DNA of 64,000 bases from Owenweeksia sp. Its GTDB lineage: Bacteria; Bacteroidota; Bacteroidia; Flavobacteriales; Schleiferiaceae. Positions 1-8,680 of this stretch are shown here, piece by piece. Where the stretch lies: positions 62,001 through 126,000 of the forward strand of contig NZNV01000008.1 in the NCBI GenBank assembly GCA_002695025.1. The letters are read 5' to 3'. The number at the start of each line of letters is the position of its first letter. The stretch's first letter is position 1. The notes below the pieces were generated by a model. The model saw only the letters and a list, made by a program, of their open reading frames with translations. It did not search any database and was not told the DNA's origin. Both the position numbers and the translations under genes were made by a program.

Positions 1-687
1 CTCTTGCTGGTGATATTTGCATTCTCAGGAAATCGCCATAAATCTCTGAAGACCAAAGGTGTTACTATCAATATCGACTATTCCCATGATCTGTACTTTG
101 TTACCCAGGAAGATATACAACAAATAGTATGGGATGAATACCCGTTTTTTGACAGCTTGTTCCTGCAAGAAATTAACATTCCCCTGTTAGAAGAAAGCCT
201 TGATAATCACCCCTCTATCCGTAAAGCAGAGGTATATTCGAAGCTGGATGGTAGTTTGCGGATTGATGTATACCAAAAGCAACCGGTTGCACGGATACAA
301 AACTCAGGTGCAGCCTTTTACATAGATGAACAGGGAGATAGCATGGCGCTGTCACCACGTTTTTCAGCCAAGGTTCCATTGGTAACGGGGCGGATTGATG
401 CAGAAGCCCATAAAAAGATCTACCATTTTTTTAAGGATTTACAGTCGGACGATTTTTATAAAGACTTTTTCAGCGCTCTTAAATTAGACAAGCAAGGAGA
501 ATGGATCTTGTATCCTAAACCCGGAAATCACACGGTGCTGGCGGGTACACCCGAACACCTGGAGAGCAAGCTCAAAAAGCTGAAAAGTTTTTATCAAAAT
601 ATGGGTACGGCACAAAACATTGCCCGTTTAAAAACGATAGACCTGAAGTATAAGGATCAGGTAATTTGTAGAAATATTAGCGAATGA
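1..687 (+). CDS. ftsQ: Cell division protein FtsQ (5' end outside window)
   Basis: This is the C-terminal 228 residues of FtsQ, the bitopic inner-membrane division protein that links the cytoplasmic Z-ring to the periplasmic septal synthesis machinery. The frame is open to base 1, so the start and most of the transmembrane helix lie upstream; the first residues (LLVIFAF) look like the end of that helix. A POTRA-like region follows (residues about 15-95), then the beta domain. The call rests mainly on position: the stop overlaps the ftsA start as ATGA (684-687), the standard ftsQ-ftsA-ftsZ order. FtsQ sequences are poorly conserved, so context carries much of the weight. Confidence 0.85.
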   Translation, partial: LLLVIFAFSGNRHKSLKTKGVTINIDYSHDLYFVTQEDIQQIVWDEYPFFDSLFLQEINIPLLEESLDNHPSIRKAEVYSKLDGSLRIDVYQKQPVARIQNSGAAFYIDEQGDSMALSPRFSAKVPLVTGRIDAEAHKKIYHFFKDLQSDDFYKDFFSALKLDKQGEWILYPKPGNHTVLAGTPEHLESKLKKLKSFYQNMGTAQNIARLKTIDLKYKDQVICRNISE

Positions 688-2096
688 ATCCCGAAAAAAT
701 AGCCGTTGGGCTGGATATAGGAACCACCAAGATCGTTGCCATGATTGGCCGTAAGAACGAGTACGGCAAGCTGGAGATCCTGGGTATGGGGAAAGCTAAA
801 TCACTGGGTGTACACCGTGGTGTGGTTACCAATATCACCCAAACCATTGAGAGTATCAAGCTGGCCATTGAAGAGGCCGAAAACGAATCAGACCTTGCCA
901 TTAAAAGTGTGGTGGTAGGCATTGCAGGCCAGCACATCCGCAGCCTGCAACACAGCGATTACATCATTCGCCAGAATTCGGATGATGTGATTGAAGACAA
1001 GGATATTGACAACCTCATCCAGAACGTTCACAACCTGGTAATGCTACCTGGTGAGGAAATTATACACGTACTCCCCCAGGAATACAAAGTTGACGGACAA
1101 GCCGAGATCCGTGAACCCCGCGGCATGTACGGCAGTCGCCTGGAAGCTAACTTCCACATTGTGGTAGGGCAGATCAGCTCCATCAAGAACATTGGCCGCT
1201 GCGTAAAAAGCAGCAACCTCAACGTGGCTGATATTACTCTGGAGCCATTGGCTTCTGCTGAAGCAGTACTCTCCCAGGAGGAAAAAGAGGCCGGAGTGGT
1301 ACTGGTGGATATTGGTGGCGGCACCACCGATGTAGCCATCTTCAAGGACGGCATCATCCGCCACACCGCGGTCATTCCATTTGGAGGCAATGTGATCACG
1401 GAAGACATCAAGGAAGGCTGCTCCATCATTGAGAAGCAGGCCGAACTATTGAAGATCAAGTTCGGCTCAGCCTGGCCCGGTGAAAACAAAGAGAACGAAA
1501 TTGTGAGCATCCCTGGCCTGCGTGGCCGTGAGCCTAAAGAGATATCCCTGAAAAACCTCTCCAAGATCATCCACGCCCGTGTGGTGGAGATCATTGAACA
1601 GGTGTACCTGGAGATCAAGAACTACGGCTACGATGAGAACAAGAAAAAACTGATTGCCGGTATCGTGTTAACCGGTGGTGGCAGTCAATTGAAACACATT
1701 AAGCAGTTGGTGGAATTTGTTACCGGTATGGATACCCGCATCGGCTTTCCTAATGAGCACCTTGCCAGTGAAAGTGATGACGAATTCAGTTCACCGGCTT
1801 ATGCCACCGCTGTGGGGCTGGTATTAAAAGGGGTGAGCAAGAACCAGACGGATGAAATATCTGTGGTAGACCCCAATAATTCCAACCACCCACAAACCTT
1901 TAAACAACCCAGTATCCCCGAACCTGAACCGGAAGCTCCTAAGGCCGAAGAGAAGGAAGAGGATATAAACCCAGATAACACCGATAAACCCGAAGAAAAT
2001 GAAGGGCCCAAAAACAAGAAGGCAGGGCAGCAACGCAAAGGCTTCCTGGAAAATTGGGCAGATAAGTTTCGCAACTTTTTAAATGACGATCTATAA
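684..2096 (+). CDS. ftsA: Cell division protein FtsA
   Basis: Actin-like ATPase that anchors FtsZ filaments to the inner membrane. Visible motifs: phosphate 1 near the N-terminus (VGLDIGTTKIV, residues 8-18), phosphate 2 (VDIGGGTTDVAIF, about 208-220) and the adenosine motif (TGGGSQL, about 330). After about residue 395 there is a Pro/Glu-rich linker, then a C-terminal amphipathic segment (GFLENWADKFRNFL) that would be the membrane-targeting helix. At 470 residues it is somewhat longer than Escherichia coli FtsA because of the acidic linker. The start codon overlaps the ftsQ stop by 4 nt, implying translational coupling; ftsZ follows after 14 nt. Confidence 0.96.
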   Translation: MNPEKIAVGLDIGTTKIVAMIGRKNEYGKLEILGMGKAKSLGVHRGVVTNITQTIESIKLAIEEAENESDLAIKSVVVGIAGQHIRSLQHSDYIIRQNSDDVIEDKDIDNLIQNVHNLVMLPGEEIIHVLPQEYKVDGQAEIREPRGMYGSRLEANFHIVVGQISSIKNIGRCVKSSNLNVADITLEPLASAEAVLSQEEKEAGVVLVDIGGGTTDVAIFKDGIIRHTAVIPFGGNVITEDIKEGCSIIEKQAELLKIKFGSAWPGENKENEIVSIPGLRGREPKEISLKNLSKIIHARVVEIIEQVYLEIKNYGYDENKKKLIAGIVLTGGGSQLKHIKQLVEFVTGMDTRIGFPNEHLASESDDEFSSPAYATAVGLVLKGVSKNQTDEISVVDPNNSNHPQTFKQPSIPEPEPEAPKAEEKEEDINPDNTDKPEENEGPKNKKAGQQRKGFLENWADKFRNFLNDDL

Positions 2097-2110
2097 AAAC
2101 AGACCTGAAT

Positions 2111-4132
2111 ATGAGCGACCAGAATCAAAATGACACTATTTCATTTGACTTGCCTAAAAACCAGTCATCTGTCATCAAAGTGATAGGCGTTGGAGGAGGA
2201 GGAAGTAATGCTGTAAACCACATGTTTAGCATGGGTATTCGCGGAGTAGACTTTGCGGTATGCAATACGGATGCTCAGGCCTTGAGCAACAGCCCCGTGC
2301 CTAACAAAATACAGCTGGGGGTAACCCTTACCGAAGGTTTAGGCGCAGGCGCAAACCCCGAGGTAGGTGAGCAATCCGCCCAGGAAAGCATTCAGGAGAT
2401 CAAAAGCCTGCTGGAAACCAATACCAAAATGGTGTTTATCACTGCCGGTATGGGCGGTGGTACCGGAACCGGGGCGGCACCTATCATTGCCAGGGCCGCC
2501 AAGGAGATGGGCGTACTCACCGTGGGAATCGTTACCATGCCTTTCCTCTTTGAAGGGAACAACCGTAAACAGCAGGCCGAAAAAGGAGTGGAATCCCTGC
2601 GTAGTAACGTGGACTCACTGATCGTTATCAACAACAATAAATTACGCGAGGTATACGGTAACCTCGGCTTTAAAGCCGGGTTTGCCAAAGCGGACGAAGT
2701 ACTGGCCACCGCTGCCCGTGGTATTGCCGAGGTAATAACCCATCACTACACCACCAACATTGACCTTCGCGATGCGCGTACCGTACTGGCCAACAGCGGA
2801 ACTGCCATCATGGGATCCGCTACCGCTTCAGGTGACAACCGCGCCAGCGAGGCCATTGCAGCGGCCCTGGACTCTCCCCTGCTCAACGATAACCACATCA
2901 AGGGAGCGAAAAATGTACTGCTGCTGATCGTTTCCGGCCAGGAAGAGATTACCATTGACGAGATAGGCGAGATCAACGATCACATCCAGGCTGAAGCCGG
3001 AGGAAGCGCCAACATCATCATGGGTATTGGTGAAGACGAAAGTCTTGGAAAAGATATTGCTGTAACCATTGTAGCCACCGGTTTTGCTCCTGATCAACAG
3101 GTGCAGGTAATCGGGAGAGAGCCCCAGAAAGTAGTGCATACCCTGGAGGACGAACAGGCAGTAAGCACCTCGGTTTACAATAAGCCTATACAGCATGACA
3201 CAGAAGATGAAGATGATATCATCAGTAGTGCCCTCGCTAAAACCGAAAAGGAAGAAAAAAAGAAAAAGGAGCAGGTAAACCTCTTTGACTTTGATACCGA
3301 AGACGAATACGGTAATGAAGAAGACACTATTGCGGAAGCCGAACCTGAAATTCCGTTAGGTGCAGCAGATGTGGACGATGAAATGATGGAGGAGGAGATC
3401 ACCACCTTTGAGTTGGAAGACGACACCCTCGAGGAAATGGAAGCCAGTGAGCAGGAAATTTCTGAAACAGAAGAACCCGAAGAAGAGATCAATGAACCGG
3501 TCTTCTCCATCGGTGACGTGGATGAAGAAAAGGCTCCTGAGGCAGAGTTCGAAATGGAACTTCCTAAAAAAGAAGAGGAAAGACAACCCGAACCACAGGC
3601 ACAACAGGAAACTGAGCTGCCTGCAGCGGAAGAAAAGCCCCGACCTGAGGAAAAGAAACCCGAAACCATTCGTTACTCCCTGGAAGATTACCTTCACCTG
3701 GAGCAACAACTGAAATCAGCTGGCCGTGAGCGCAGGGAAGAATCCAAGCCCGAAGCCAAAAAGGTGGAAACCCGGGAAGAAGAAGATGAAGACCTGCGTT
3801 TTGAGGTAAAACAGGTTTCCGCCTCCGGTGAGGACAATACGTCCAAAAATTCAGGTAACAACTCACCTATGGACAGCACCATTGAGGAAAGCATGCGCCT
3901 TAAAGCGGATGAAAGGAGAGCCAAGCTCAAGGCCTTTAACTACCGTTTTAAGAACCACCCCTTCTCGGTTGACGAGGCCGATAACGAGCCCGCCTATAAG
4001 CGACAGGGAGTAAGCATAGAGAATGAAAATTACAGCCGTGAGGGCCGGATCAGCCGCTTCAGCATTGACGATAGTGAAGATGGCAGCCAGATCAAGACCA
4101 ATAACAGCTTTTTACACGATAATGTAGACTAA
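2111..4132 (+). CDS. ftsZ: Cell division protein FtsZ with long acidic linker
   Basis: Tubulin-like GTPase that forms the Z-ring. The glycine-rich N-terminus (GVGGGGSNAV, residues 26-35) and the tubulin signature GGGTGTG (115-121) are intact. The globular GTPase and C-terminal domains end near residue 325. From there to about 600 runs an intrinsically disordered stretch extremely rich in Glu, Asp, Lys and Pro, much longer than the roughly 50-residue linker of E. coli FtsZ. The protein ends with a conserved-looking tail (NNSFLHDNVD) instead of the proteobacterial conserved C-terminal peptide; from memory, similar endings occur in Bacteroidota FtsZ. Total 673 residues. It is the last gene of the division cluster, followed by a strong terminator. 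Confidence 0.97.
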   Translation: MSDQNQNDTISFDLPKNQSSVIKVIGVGGGGSNAVNHMFSMGIRGVDFAVCNTDAQALSNSPVPNKIQLGVTLTEGLGAGANPEVGEQSAQESIQEIKSLLETNTKMVFITAGMGGGTGTGAAPIIARAAKEMGVLTVGIVTMPFLFEGNNRKQQAEKGVESLRSNVDSLIVINNNKLREVYGNLGFKAGFAKADEVLATAARGIAEVITHHYTTNIDLRDARTVLANSGTAIMGSATASGDNRASEAIAAALDSPLLNDNHIKGAKNVLLLIVSGQEEITIDEIGEINDHIQAEAGGSANIIMGIGEDESLGKDIAVTIVATGFAPDQQVQVIGREPQKVVHTLEDEQAVSTSVYNKPIQHDTEDEDDIISSALAKTEKEEKKKKEQVNLFDFDTEDEYGNEEDTIAEAEPEIPLGAADVDDEMMEEEITTFELEDDTLEEMEASEQEISETEEPEEEINEPVFSIGDVDEEKAPEAEFEMELPKKEEERQPEPQAQQETELPAAEEKPRPEEKKPETIRYSLEDYLHLEQQLKSAGRERREESKPEAKKVETREEEDEDLRFEVKQVSASGEDNTSKNSGNNSPMDSTIEESMRLKADERRAKLKAFNYRFKNHPFSVDEADNEPAYKRQGVSIENENYSREGRISRFSIDDSEDGSQIKTNNSFLHDNVD

Positions 4133-4154
4133 CACAAGTAGTTTCTTCAAGCTG

Positions 4155-4184
4155 CGCCCCGGGAATATTCCCGGGGCGTTTTTT
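4155..4184 (+). terminator. Rho-independent terminator after ftsZ
   Basis: A perfect 24-base palindrome (4155-4178, arms CGCCCCGGGAAT) is followed by six T residues (4179-4184), 22 nt after the ftsZ stop. It closes the ftsQAZ transcript. Confidence 0.93.
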
Positions 4185-4198
4185 ATACCCCTTCACAA

Positions 4199-4231
4199 CT
4201 TGCAAAACACCTCCCCCTCTGCTTACCTTTG
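4199..4231 (+). promoter_or_regulatory. Candidate promoter of the yqeY-like gene
   Basis: An exact Bacteroidota -7 box TAccTTTG lies at 4224-4231, with a partial -33 box (cTTG, 4199-4202) 21 nt upstream. An ATG at 4229 falls inside the -7 box and so cannot be the start; the ATG at 4253 lies a few bases past the expected transcription start. Confidence 0.4.
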
Positions 4232-4252
4232 GCCTTAAATAATATCATAATC

Positions 4253-4702
4253 ATGAGTTTATCACAGAATATTGGCGAGGAAATGAAAGCGGCTATGAAA
4301 GCCAAGGACAAAGTACGCCTGGAAGCCTTGCGTAGCATCAAATCGGCTATTTTGCTGGCCAATACCGAAAAAGGTGGTGGCGCAGAACTTTCTGATGCTG
4401 ATGAACTCAAGATCCTACAGCGCCTTCAAAAACAACGCAAGGACTCACTGGAAATATATGAGCAGCAGGGACGCGAAGACCTTGCCGGGGAAGAACGCGC
4501 TCAACTGGAAGTTATAGAGGGCTTCCTGCCCAAACAAATGGACGAAGCCGAACTCAAAGCTTACTTACAGGAACTCATCGTTCGCCTGGATGTCAAAGGC
4601 CCCCAGGATATGGGTAAAATAATGGGTGTTGCCTCCAAGGAACTGGCCGGTAAAGCGGATGGGAAAACTATCTCGGCCAAAACCAAGGAGCTACTGGGTT
4701 AA
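4253..4702 (+). CDS. GatB/YqeY domain protein
   Basis: Stand-alone YqeY-type protein of 149 residues, related to the tRNA-interacting C-terminal domain of the GatB amidotransferase subunit. Its molecular role is not firmly established in any organism. Family features visible are the N-terminal helical part (MSLSQNIGEEMKAAMKAKDK), the QRLQKQRKDSLEIYEQQGRE region and the C-terminal MGKIMGVASKEL segment. The start at 4253 is preferred over the in-frame 4229 because the latter lies inside a -7 promoter box and adds residues atypical for the family. It is monocistronic, set between the ftsZ terminator and a convergent barrel-protein gene. Confidence 0.88.
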   Translation: MSLSQNIGEEMKAAMKAKDKVRLEALRSIKSAILLANTEKGGGAELSDADELKILQRLQKQRKDSLEIYEQQGREDLAGEERAQLEVIEGFLPKQMDEAELKAYLQELIVRLDVKGPQDMGKIMGVASKELAGKADGKTISAKTKELLG

Positions 4703-4713
4703 GCACATCGGTT

Positions 4714-4743
4714 GGTTCCACCTGCTTTATTGGAAGTGGAACC
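4714..4743. terminator. Inverted repeat between convergent genes
   Basis: GGTTCCAC (4714-4721) and GTGGAACC (4736-4743) form an 8-bp stem between the yqeY-like gene and the convergent barrel-protein gene, overlapping the stop of the latter. There is no clear T tract, so a shared terminator role is only plausible. Confidence 0.3.
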
Positions 4744-5275
4744 TGAAGCCAACGTTGATCATAAAACCATTGGAGTAAATAGGCCTGGCAGGAAGTTTAT
4801 CAGCCGTAGCACTGGTTCCGGCTCCTCCTATTTCTATGAAGTAGTTGGCTGTCTCACAGAAATAGAACTCAAAGCCAAATAAGCCGTATCCGCCCAAGGA
4901 AATATCCTCAGAAGAAAAAGTACTGGAGGGAATCAGCCCTATGAGACCTCCCTCACCGTATAAGCGGATAGCATCAGCAATTGTGACCCCGCTGCCCACT
5001 AAACCAATGGTGAAGTTGGAATAAGGAGTCCAGGTAAACTCTCCTTCATCAATATGTTCGTAGAACATCATATTACCCCTGACCCTGATGGCCACGTTAT
5101 CATAAAGGAAATAAGGACTGGCTAAATTCATCCCTACCCCAAAATCACGTTGGATCTGGGTAAGTTCAAAGCCTAAAGCAAGCTTATTGCTGATCCCACC
5201 TTCCTGGGCTTTCAAATTCATGCTGAAGCCGATCAGCAAAATTCCGGGTAGTATAAATTGAAATAGTTTCTTCAT
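4727..5275 (-). CDS. Predicted outer-membrane beta-barrel protein, unknown function
   Basis: A 182-residue exported protein. The N-terminus is a classical signal peptide (MKKLFQFILPGILLIGFSMN, cleavage likely after LKAQ). The rest alternates hydrophobic and polar residues in strand-like runs rich in Gly, Tyr and Phe, ending with an aromatic residue pattern (NVGFRFHF) typical of outer-membrane barrel C-termini. It resembles small OmpW/PorT-like barrels in style only; I cannot name a family. It has its own promoter candidate and stands alone on this strand. Confidence 0.7.
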   Translation of the reverse strand: MKKLFQFILPGILLIGFSMNLKAQEGGISNKLALGFELTQIQRDFGVGMNLASPYFLYDNVAIRVRGNMMFYEHIDEGEFTWTPYSNFTIGLVGSGVTIADAIRLYGEGGLIGLIPSSTFSSEDISLGGYGLFGFEFYFCETANYFIEIGGAGTSATADKLPARPIYSNGFMINVGFRFHFQ

Positions 5276-5349
5276 GGTATTGAAATTAAATTAGTGCTTA
5301 TCATACTGTTACATTGCTTTCTAAAGTGATATACTTTCCTAAAGCGCAC

Positions 5350-5380
5350 CAAATGTAATTAAGTTTATAATATAAATAAA
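5350..5380 (-). promoter_or_regulatory. Candidate promoter of the barrel-protein gene
   Basis: Read on the minus strand: TTTA (5377-5380), 19 nt spacer, TAcaTTTG (5350-5357). Box and spacing fit the Bacteroidota consensus with one mismatch in the -33 box. It predicts a 5' leader of about 70 nt. Confidence 0.42.
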
Positions 5381-5456
5381 TTTACAAAATAAAAAAGATG
5401 CTACTGATCACCAAACGGTTAAGTATTATGATCAAAAAATAAAAATGTGGTGAGAA

Positions 5457-6101
5457 TTAGATAAGACGATTTTTCAACGCCAACTGCACGGCTTCCATCT
5501 TATTGTGTACCTGTAGTTTCTGGTAGATGTTCTCGATGTGCTTCCGCACCGTTCCGGAGCTGATGTATAGGTTTTCAGCAATCTGGTTGTAATTGATGCC
5601 CGTAGCCAGCTGTTCCAGTATCTCGGTTTCCCGCCTGGTAAGATTGTACTCCTCGGCCGGTTGTGAATAGTGTTCCCGCTGATAGCGGATCATGTTCAGG
5701 GCTTTTCTGGCCACACTGGAAGACATGGGCGCTCCGCCATCCATCACTTCACGGATGGAATCGTATAGTTTTTCAGGACGTTCATCCTTTAAAAGGTAGC
5801 CGTTGGCCCCCGCCAGTATAGCTTCAAAAATGTAGTGTTCCTCATCAAATACGGTGCTCATGATCACCTTTATATGGGGGTACAGGCGCTTTACCTCACG
5901 AGTGGTTTCTATGCCGTTCAAAACCGGCATATTGATATCCATGAGAACCACCTCCACACCGGAATTACGCTCCAGGTGGTTCAGAAGTGTACTTCCATTC
6001 AGCTCCCACCCCTTCACCTTAAGGTCCTCAAAAAGCTCCAGCTTTTCCATCAAGGAACGGGCTATGCGGGTGTTATCTTCGGCAATAAGGATTCGTAACA
6101 T
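5457..6101 (-). CDS. NarL/LuxR-type response regulator
   Basis: Two-domain response regulator of 214 residues. The receiver domain (about 1-120) shows the acidic pair (IAEDN, residues 5-9), the phospho-acceptor Asp in VVLMDINMP and the conserved Lys in LLKDERP. A LuxR-type helix-turn-helix follows (TRRETEILEQLATGINYNQI and SSGTVRKHIENIYQKL, about 148-200). The start at 6101 (MLRILIAEDN) gives the usual receiver N-terminus; an upstream in-frame start at 6131 would add ten non-family residues. No histidine kinase is adjacent; the nearest in the window is the hybrid kinase at 36018, which has its own receiver, so the partner is unknown. Confidence 0.93.
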   Translation of the reverse strand: MLRILIAEDNTRIARSLMEKLELFEDLKVKGWELNGSTLLNHLERNSGVEVVLMDINMPVLNGIETTREVKRLYPHIKVIMSTVFDEEHYIFEAILAGANGYLLKDERPEKLYDSIREVMDGGAPMSSSVARKALNMIRYQREHYSQPAEEYNLTRRETEILEQLATGINYNQIAENLYISSGTVRKHIENIYQKLQVHNKMEAVQLALKNRLI

Positions 6102-6170
6102 TCCAAAAAAATATGAGGCTAAAGGTATCATATTGACACCAATAGCCTCATACGCTATTTGTCCTATATT

Positions 6171-7007
6171 TTAATTCTGAACGTGCGGATAGTTGTAAAT
6201 AAACTTCTCGTTATAGGATGCCTGGGAGTTGGTAAGGAAGAACTCTACCGAGTGCGTTCCATACTCCTGTAAGCCGGTCAGGTCAAAGCTCTTGGTTTTG
6301 GTAATATACGCCTGGCAAGCATCGCCATGCGCCTCGTGTTCCAATACCAGCTCAGCGGGCGGTAAGGGCGGAGTTCCACACCAGGGCAGTGTTTTCACCA
6401 GGCGTACATCATGCTCCGCGCAACCACCGCTATAACTGAAATTAATGTAAAGGCAGTCCTGCACAATAGATGCAGAATTGATGAAAATAGGATCTTTATG
6501 GGTGGCCATGGAGTCCAGGGCGCCTCTCTCCAATATAGGAACACAGGCGTTAATAGCACGAACACAAGTGATGTCCACAATTTTACCTGCCATACAAATG
6601 GAAGCCAGGTCGGTCCGCTCCATGTAATCAAACTCCAGATCCTGACCGGTTTCCAATGTAAAGCCGTTCGGCAGGGAAGCCACTTCCAGGTAACTGCCAT
6701 CCAGAAGCTGTATCACCTCTCCGCATCCGTCCAGTCCGGTAAGATCCCTTACGATCCCGGAATACGGGTATTTACACCCGCAGGCTCCTTTGGTAAAGTA
6801 CTTTACACCATTCTGAAATTTGGCTATACACTCATTGGGATAGGTATTACCATCACAGCCACACACCGGGTCATATTCTGCTGTACAATCAATTACGTTA
6901 CCTTGCTTCAATAGTTCCTGATCAATACAGGAATTCGAGTTATCCTTACGGCAGGAAGCCAGGCCCACTGCCATTATGATCATTAAAGAGGGAATTGAGA
7001 TTTTCAT
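6171..7007 (-). CDS. Lipoprotein with a Kazal-type inhibitor domain
   Basis: A 278-residue predicted lipoprotein (lipobox VGLASC, Cys about 19). Residues about 35-75 match the Kazal serine-protease-inhibitor pattern: EYDPVCGCDGNTYPNEC, then KFQNGVKYFTKGAC, with the expected Cys spacing and Tyr-x-Asn-Glu-Cys core. The remaining 200 residues are Cys-containing and strand-like with no domain I recognise. Kazal domains block serine proteases; here it may protect the envelope against host or rival proteases. It lies 69 nt upstream of the response regulator on the same strand. Confidence 0.8.
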   Translation of the reverse strand: MKISIPSLMIIMAVGLASCRKDNSNSCIDQELLKQGNVIDCTAEYDPVCGCDGNTYPNECIAKFQNGVKYFTKGACGCKYPYSGIVRDLTGLDGCGEVIQLLDGSYLEVASLPNGFTLETGQDLEFDYMERTDLASICMAGKIVDITCVRAINACVPILERGALDSMATHKDPIFINSASIVQDCLYINFSYSGGCAEHDVRLVKTLPWCGTPPLPPAELVLEHEAHGDACQAYITKTKSFDLTGLQEYGTHSVEFFLTNSQASYNEKFIYNYPHVQN

Positions 7008-7055
7008 ATTAGTCTTTTAATTCCAGATGCAGAAAGCGGCTCAGAAGTTGCCTGT

Positions 7056-7691
7056 CTATGGAATTATAACCGGATCACCCAGGAATTTAGGCTCAGTATG
7101 AAGCACATAGATATCAAGGATCATTTTAACCCGTGCACCCACTTCTCTCAACTTAGTTTTGAAACCAGCCGCTACGTCAACGTCACGGGCATTGAACCCA
7201 TAGGCCTCGATACCCGATTTACGGGCAATGAAAACCGCGCGTTCATTATGAAAGGGCTGTGATATAACTATAAAGCTATCCTGCCCAAACACTTTTTCTG
7301 CCCTGATCATGGAATCAAAGGTCCGGAAGCCGGCATAATCCAGGATGATATGGTCTTCGGAAATTCCCTTTTTGATAAGGGCATCGCGCATAGCCCTGGG
7401 TTCATTGTATTCCTTCTTACGGTTGTCACCGCTCACCAGGATATACTCTATTTTACCCTGCTCATACAGATCTGTGGCAGCTTGCACTCGGTAGGTAAAA
7501 TAGAGATTGGGACGGCCACCTGAAAGCCTGGGACTGGTCCCCAACATCAAACCCACTTTCTGCGCAGGGAGGTCATCCATAGTACTGCTGATATAGGGTT
7601 GGGCAAAAGAGGATACTCCAGAATAGGTTATCCAGCAAATGATGGCCAGCAGAACTGCTAAAACCATGAACCAGCGAACTACTCTGCGCAC
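7056..7691 (-). CDS. SanA/YdcF-like DUF218 envelope protein
   Basis: A 211-residue protein with one N-terminal transmembrane helix (residues about 5-25) and a DUF218-type periplasmic domain. The family pattern is clear: VGLMLGTSP near the start, YRVQAATDLYEQGKIEYILVSGDN, NEPRAMRDALIKKGI, and FIVISQPFHNERAVFIARKSGI. It closely resembles E. coli SanA, linked to vancomycin exclusion and envelope integrity; the biochemical activity is not known. Its start is 2 nt from the stop of the upstream coiled-coil protein gene, so the two are probably cotranscribed. Confidence 0.87.
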   Translation of the reverse strand: MRRVVRWFMVLAVLLAIICWITYSGVSSFAQPYISSTMDDLPAQKVGLMLGTSPRLSGGRPNLYFTYRVQAATDLYEQGKIEYILVSGDNRKKEYNEPRAMRDALIKKGISEDHIILDYAGFRTFDSMIRAEKVFGQDSFIVISQPFHNERAVFIARKSGIEAYGFNARDVDVAAGFKTKLREVGARVKMILDIYVLHTEPKFLGDPVIIP

Positions 7692-7693
7692 CG

Positions 7694-8632
7694 CTAATCT
7701 TCGGGAATGTAATATTCTATAAGGTCGGCTTGGGTTTCAAAGAAGTCCTCCACTCGGTATTTATGACGCTTTATGAAACGTTCCAGTTCGCGCTGTGTAT
7801 CTTCGAATTCATCTTCGCTGAGGAATTTATTCTGAAGGTTCTCGGTAAGCTCCGGAAGGTTTTCATCTAGTTCCACTCGTATCTCTTCCAGGTAATCCTC
7901 CATTTCATTAAAGAGTACCTTTCTCCCGTCAAAATCAGCATACTCCTCCACCTCTTTTTTGGATTCATTATAGGCCGCCCTCATATCCCCTACAATGGTG
8001 CTGAGGCTATCTGTACCACCCACTTCAACCGTTTTAAGGTACTTACGCACCTCGGCATCTACCCGGAAAAAGGACAAGGTCATATCCCGGGTGTAAAGGG
8101 TTACCTCATCCAACATGCGGTACTCTTCTTCCATCTCCTCATCACGCGTAATGGTAAGATAGTAGGTCTTCGCAAAGTGTTCTTCGGCTTGTTGTATACG
8201 ATAGGCAGCATCCAGCATCTGGCCCTCTGCCTTGGTTACGGCATCGTAGTATTTTTTCAGATCTTCATAGGAATTGTAACGACCCTTATTCAGCTCTTCA
8301 GCCACCCCAAAATTATTAGCAAAAGCATCGATATACATCTGCAGGGATTTGATGTACTCTTTCTGAAGAATATCATAGTCCTCATAAGGCCCCAGTCTTT
8401 CTACAGCTTGCTGGCTTTCCTTAGCTTGCTCCAATACCATTTCACGGTATTTGGCCACTCTGCGTTCATCGGTAGAGCGCAATGATGATTTCAGGTAACG
8501 CAAATTCTTGATCCGCAACTTACGGTTCTCGTTCTGAAATTTCCGGAAGTAGGTTTGAGGATTGTTGTAACGCTGGGCATCAACCTGAAAGGCCATACCT
8601 ACTAAAAGCACAAAGGCCAGATATTTGAACAT
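7694..8632 (-). CDS. Exported coiled-coil protein, unknown function
   Basis: A 312-residue protein starting MFKYLAFVLLVGMAFQVDA, a clear signal peptide. The mature part is highly charged and helical, rich in Glu, Lys, Arg and Tyr, with long heptad-like stretches; no catalytic motif is visible. The start at 8632 is chosen over 8677 because it directly begins the signal peptide and sits downstream of a near-perfect promoter. It probably forms a two-gene unit with the SanA-like gene downstream. No family recognised. Confidence 0.7.
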   Translation of the reverse strand: MFKYLAFVLLVGMAFQVDAQRYNNPQTYFRKFQNENRKLRIKNLRYLKSSLRSTDERRVAKYREMVLEQAKESQQAVERLGPYEDYDILQKEYIKSLQMYIDAFANNFGVAEELNKGRYNSYEDLKKYYDAVTKAEGQMLDAAYRIQQAEEHFAKTYYLTITRDEEMEEEYRMLDEVTLYTRDMTLSFFRVDAEVRKYLKTVEVGGTDSLSTIVGDMRAAYNESKKEVEEYADFDGRKVLFNEMEDYLEEIRVELDENLPELTENLQNKFLSEDEFEDTQRELERFIKRHKYRVEDFFETQADLIEYYIPED

Positions 8633-8649
8633 ACAGTTATAGGTTTTCA

Positions 8650-8680
8650 CAAATATAGGTTGAAGACCGCTACGCACAAA
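8650..8680 (-). promoter_or_regulatory. Promoter of the coiled-coil protein gene, overlapping the groEL terminator
   Basis: Read on the minus strand: TTTG (8677-8680), 19 nt, TAtaTTTG (8650-8657): an exact match to the Bacteroidota -33/-7 consensus. The -33 box abuts and partly uses the T tract of the groEL terminator. The leader would be about 12 nt. Confidence 0.62.

Noticed and set aside
3175-3709. Ser-rich frames antisense to the FtsZ linker
   Set aside because: They reflect the GAA/GAG-rich acidic linker read backwards; no start context or family.
4229-4252. An upstream ATG as the start of the YqeY-type protein
   Set aside because: It lies inside an exact -7 promoter box and adds residues atypical of the family.
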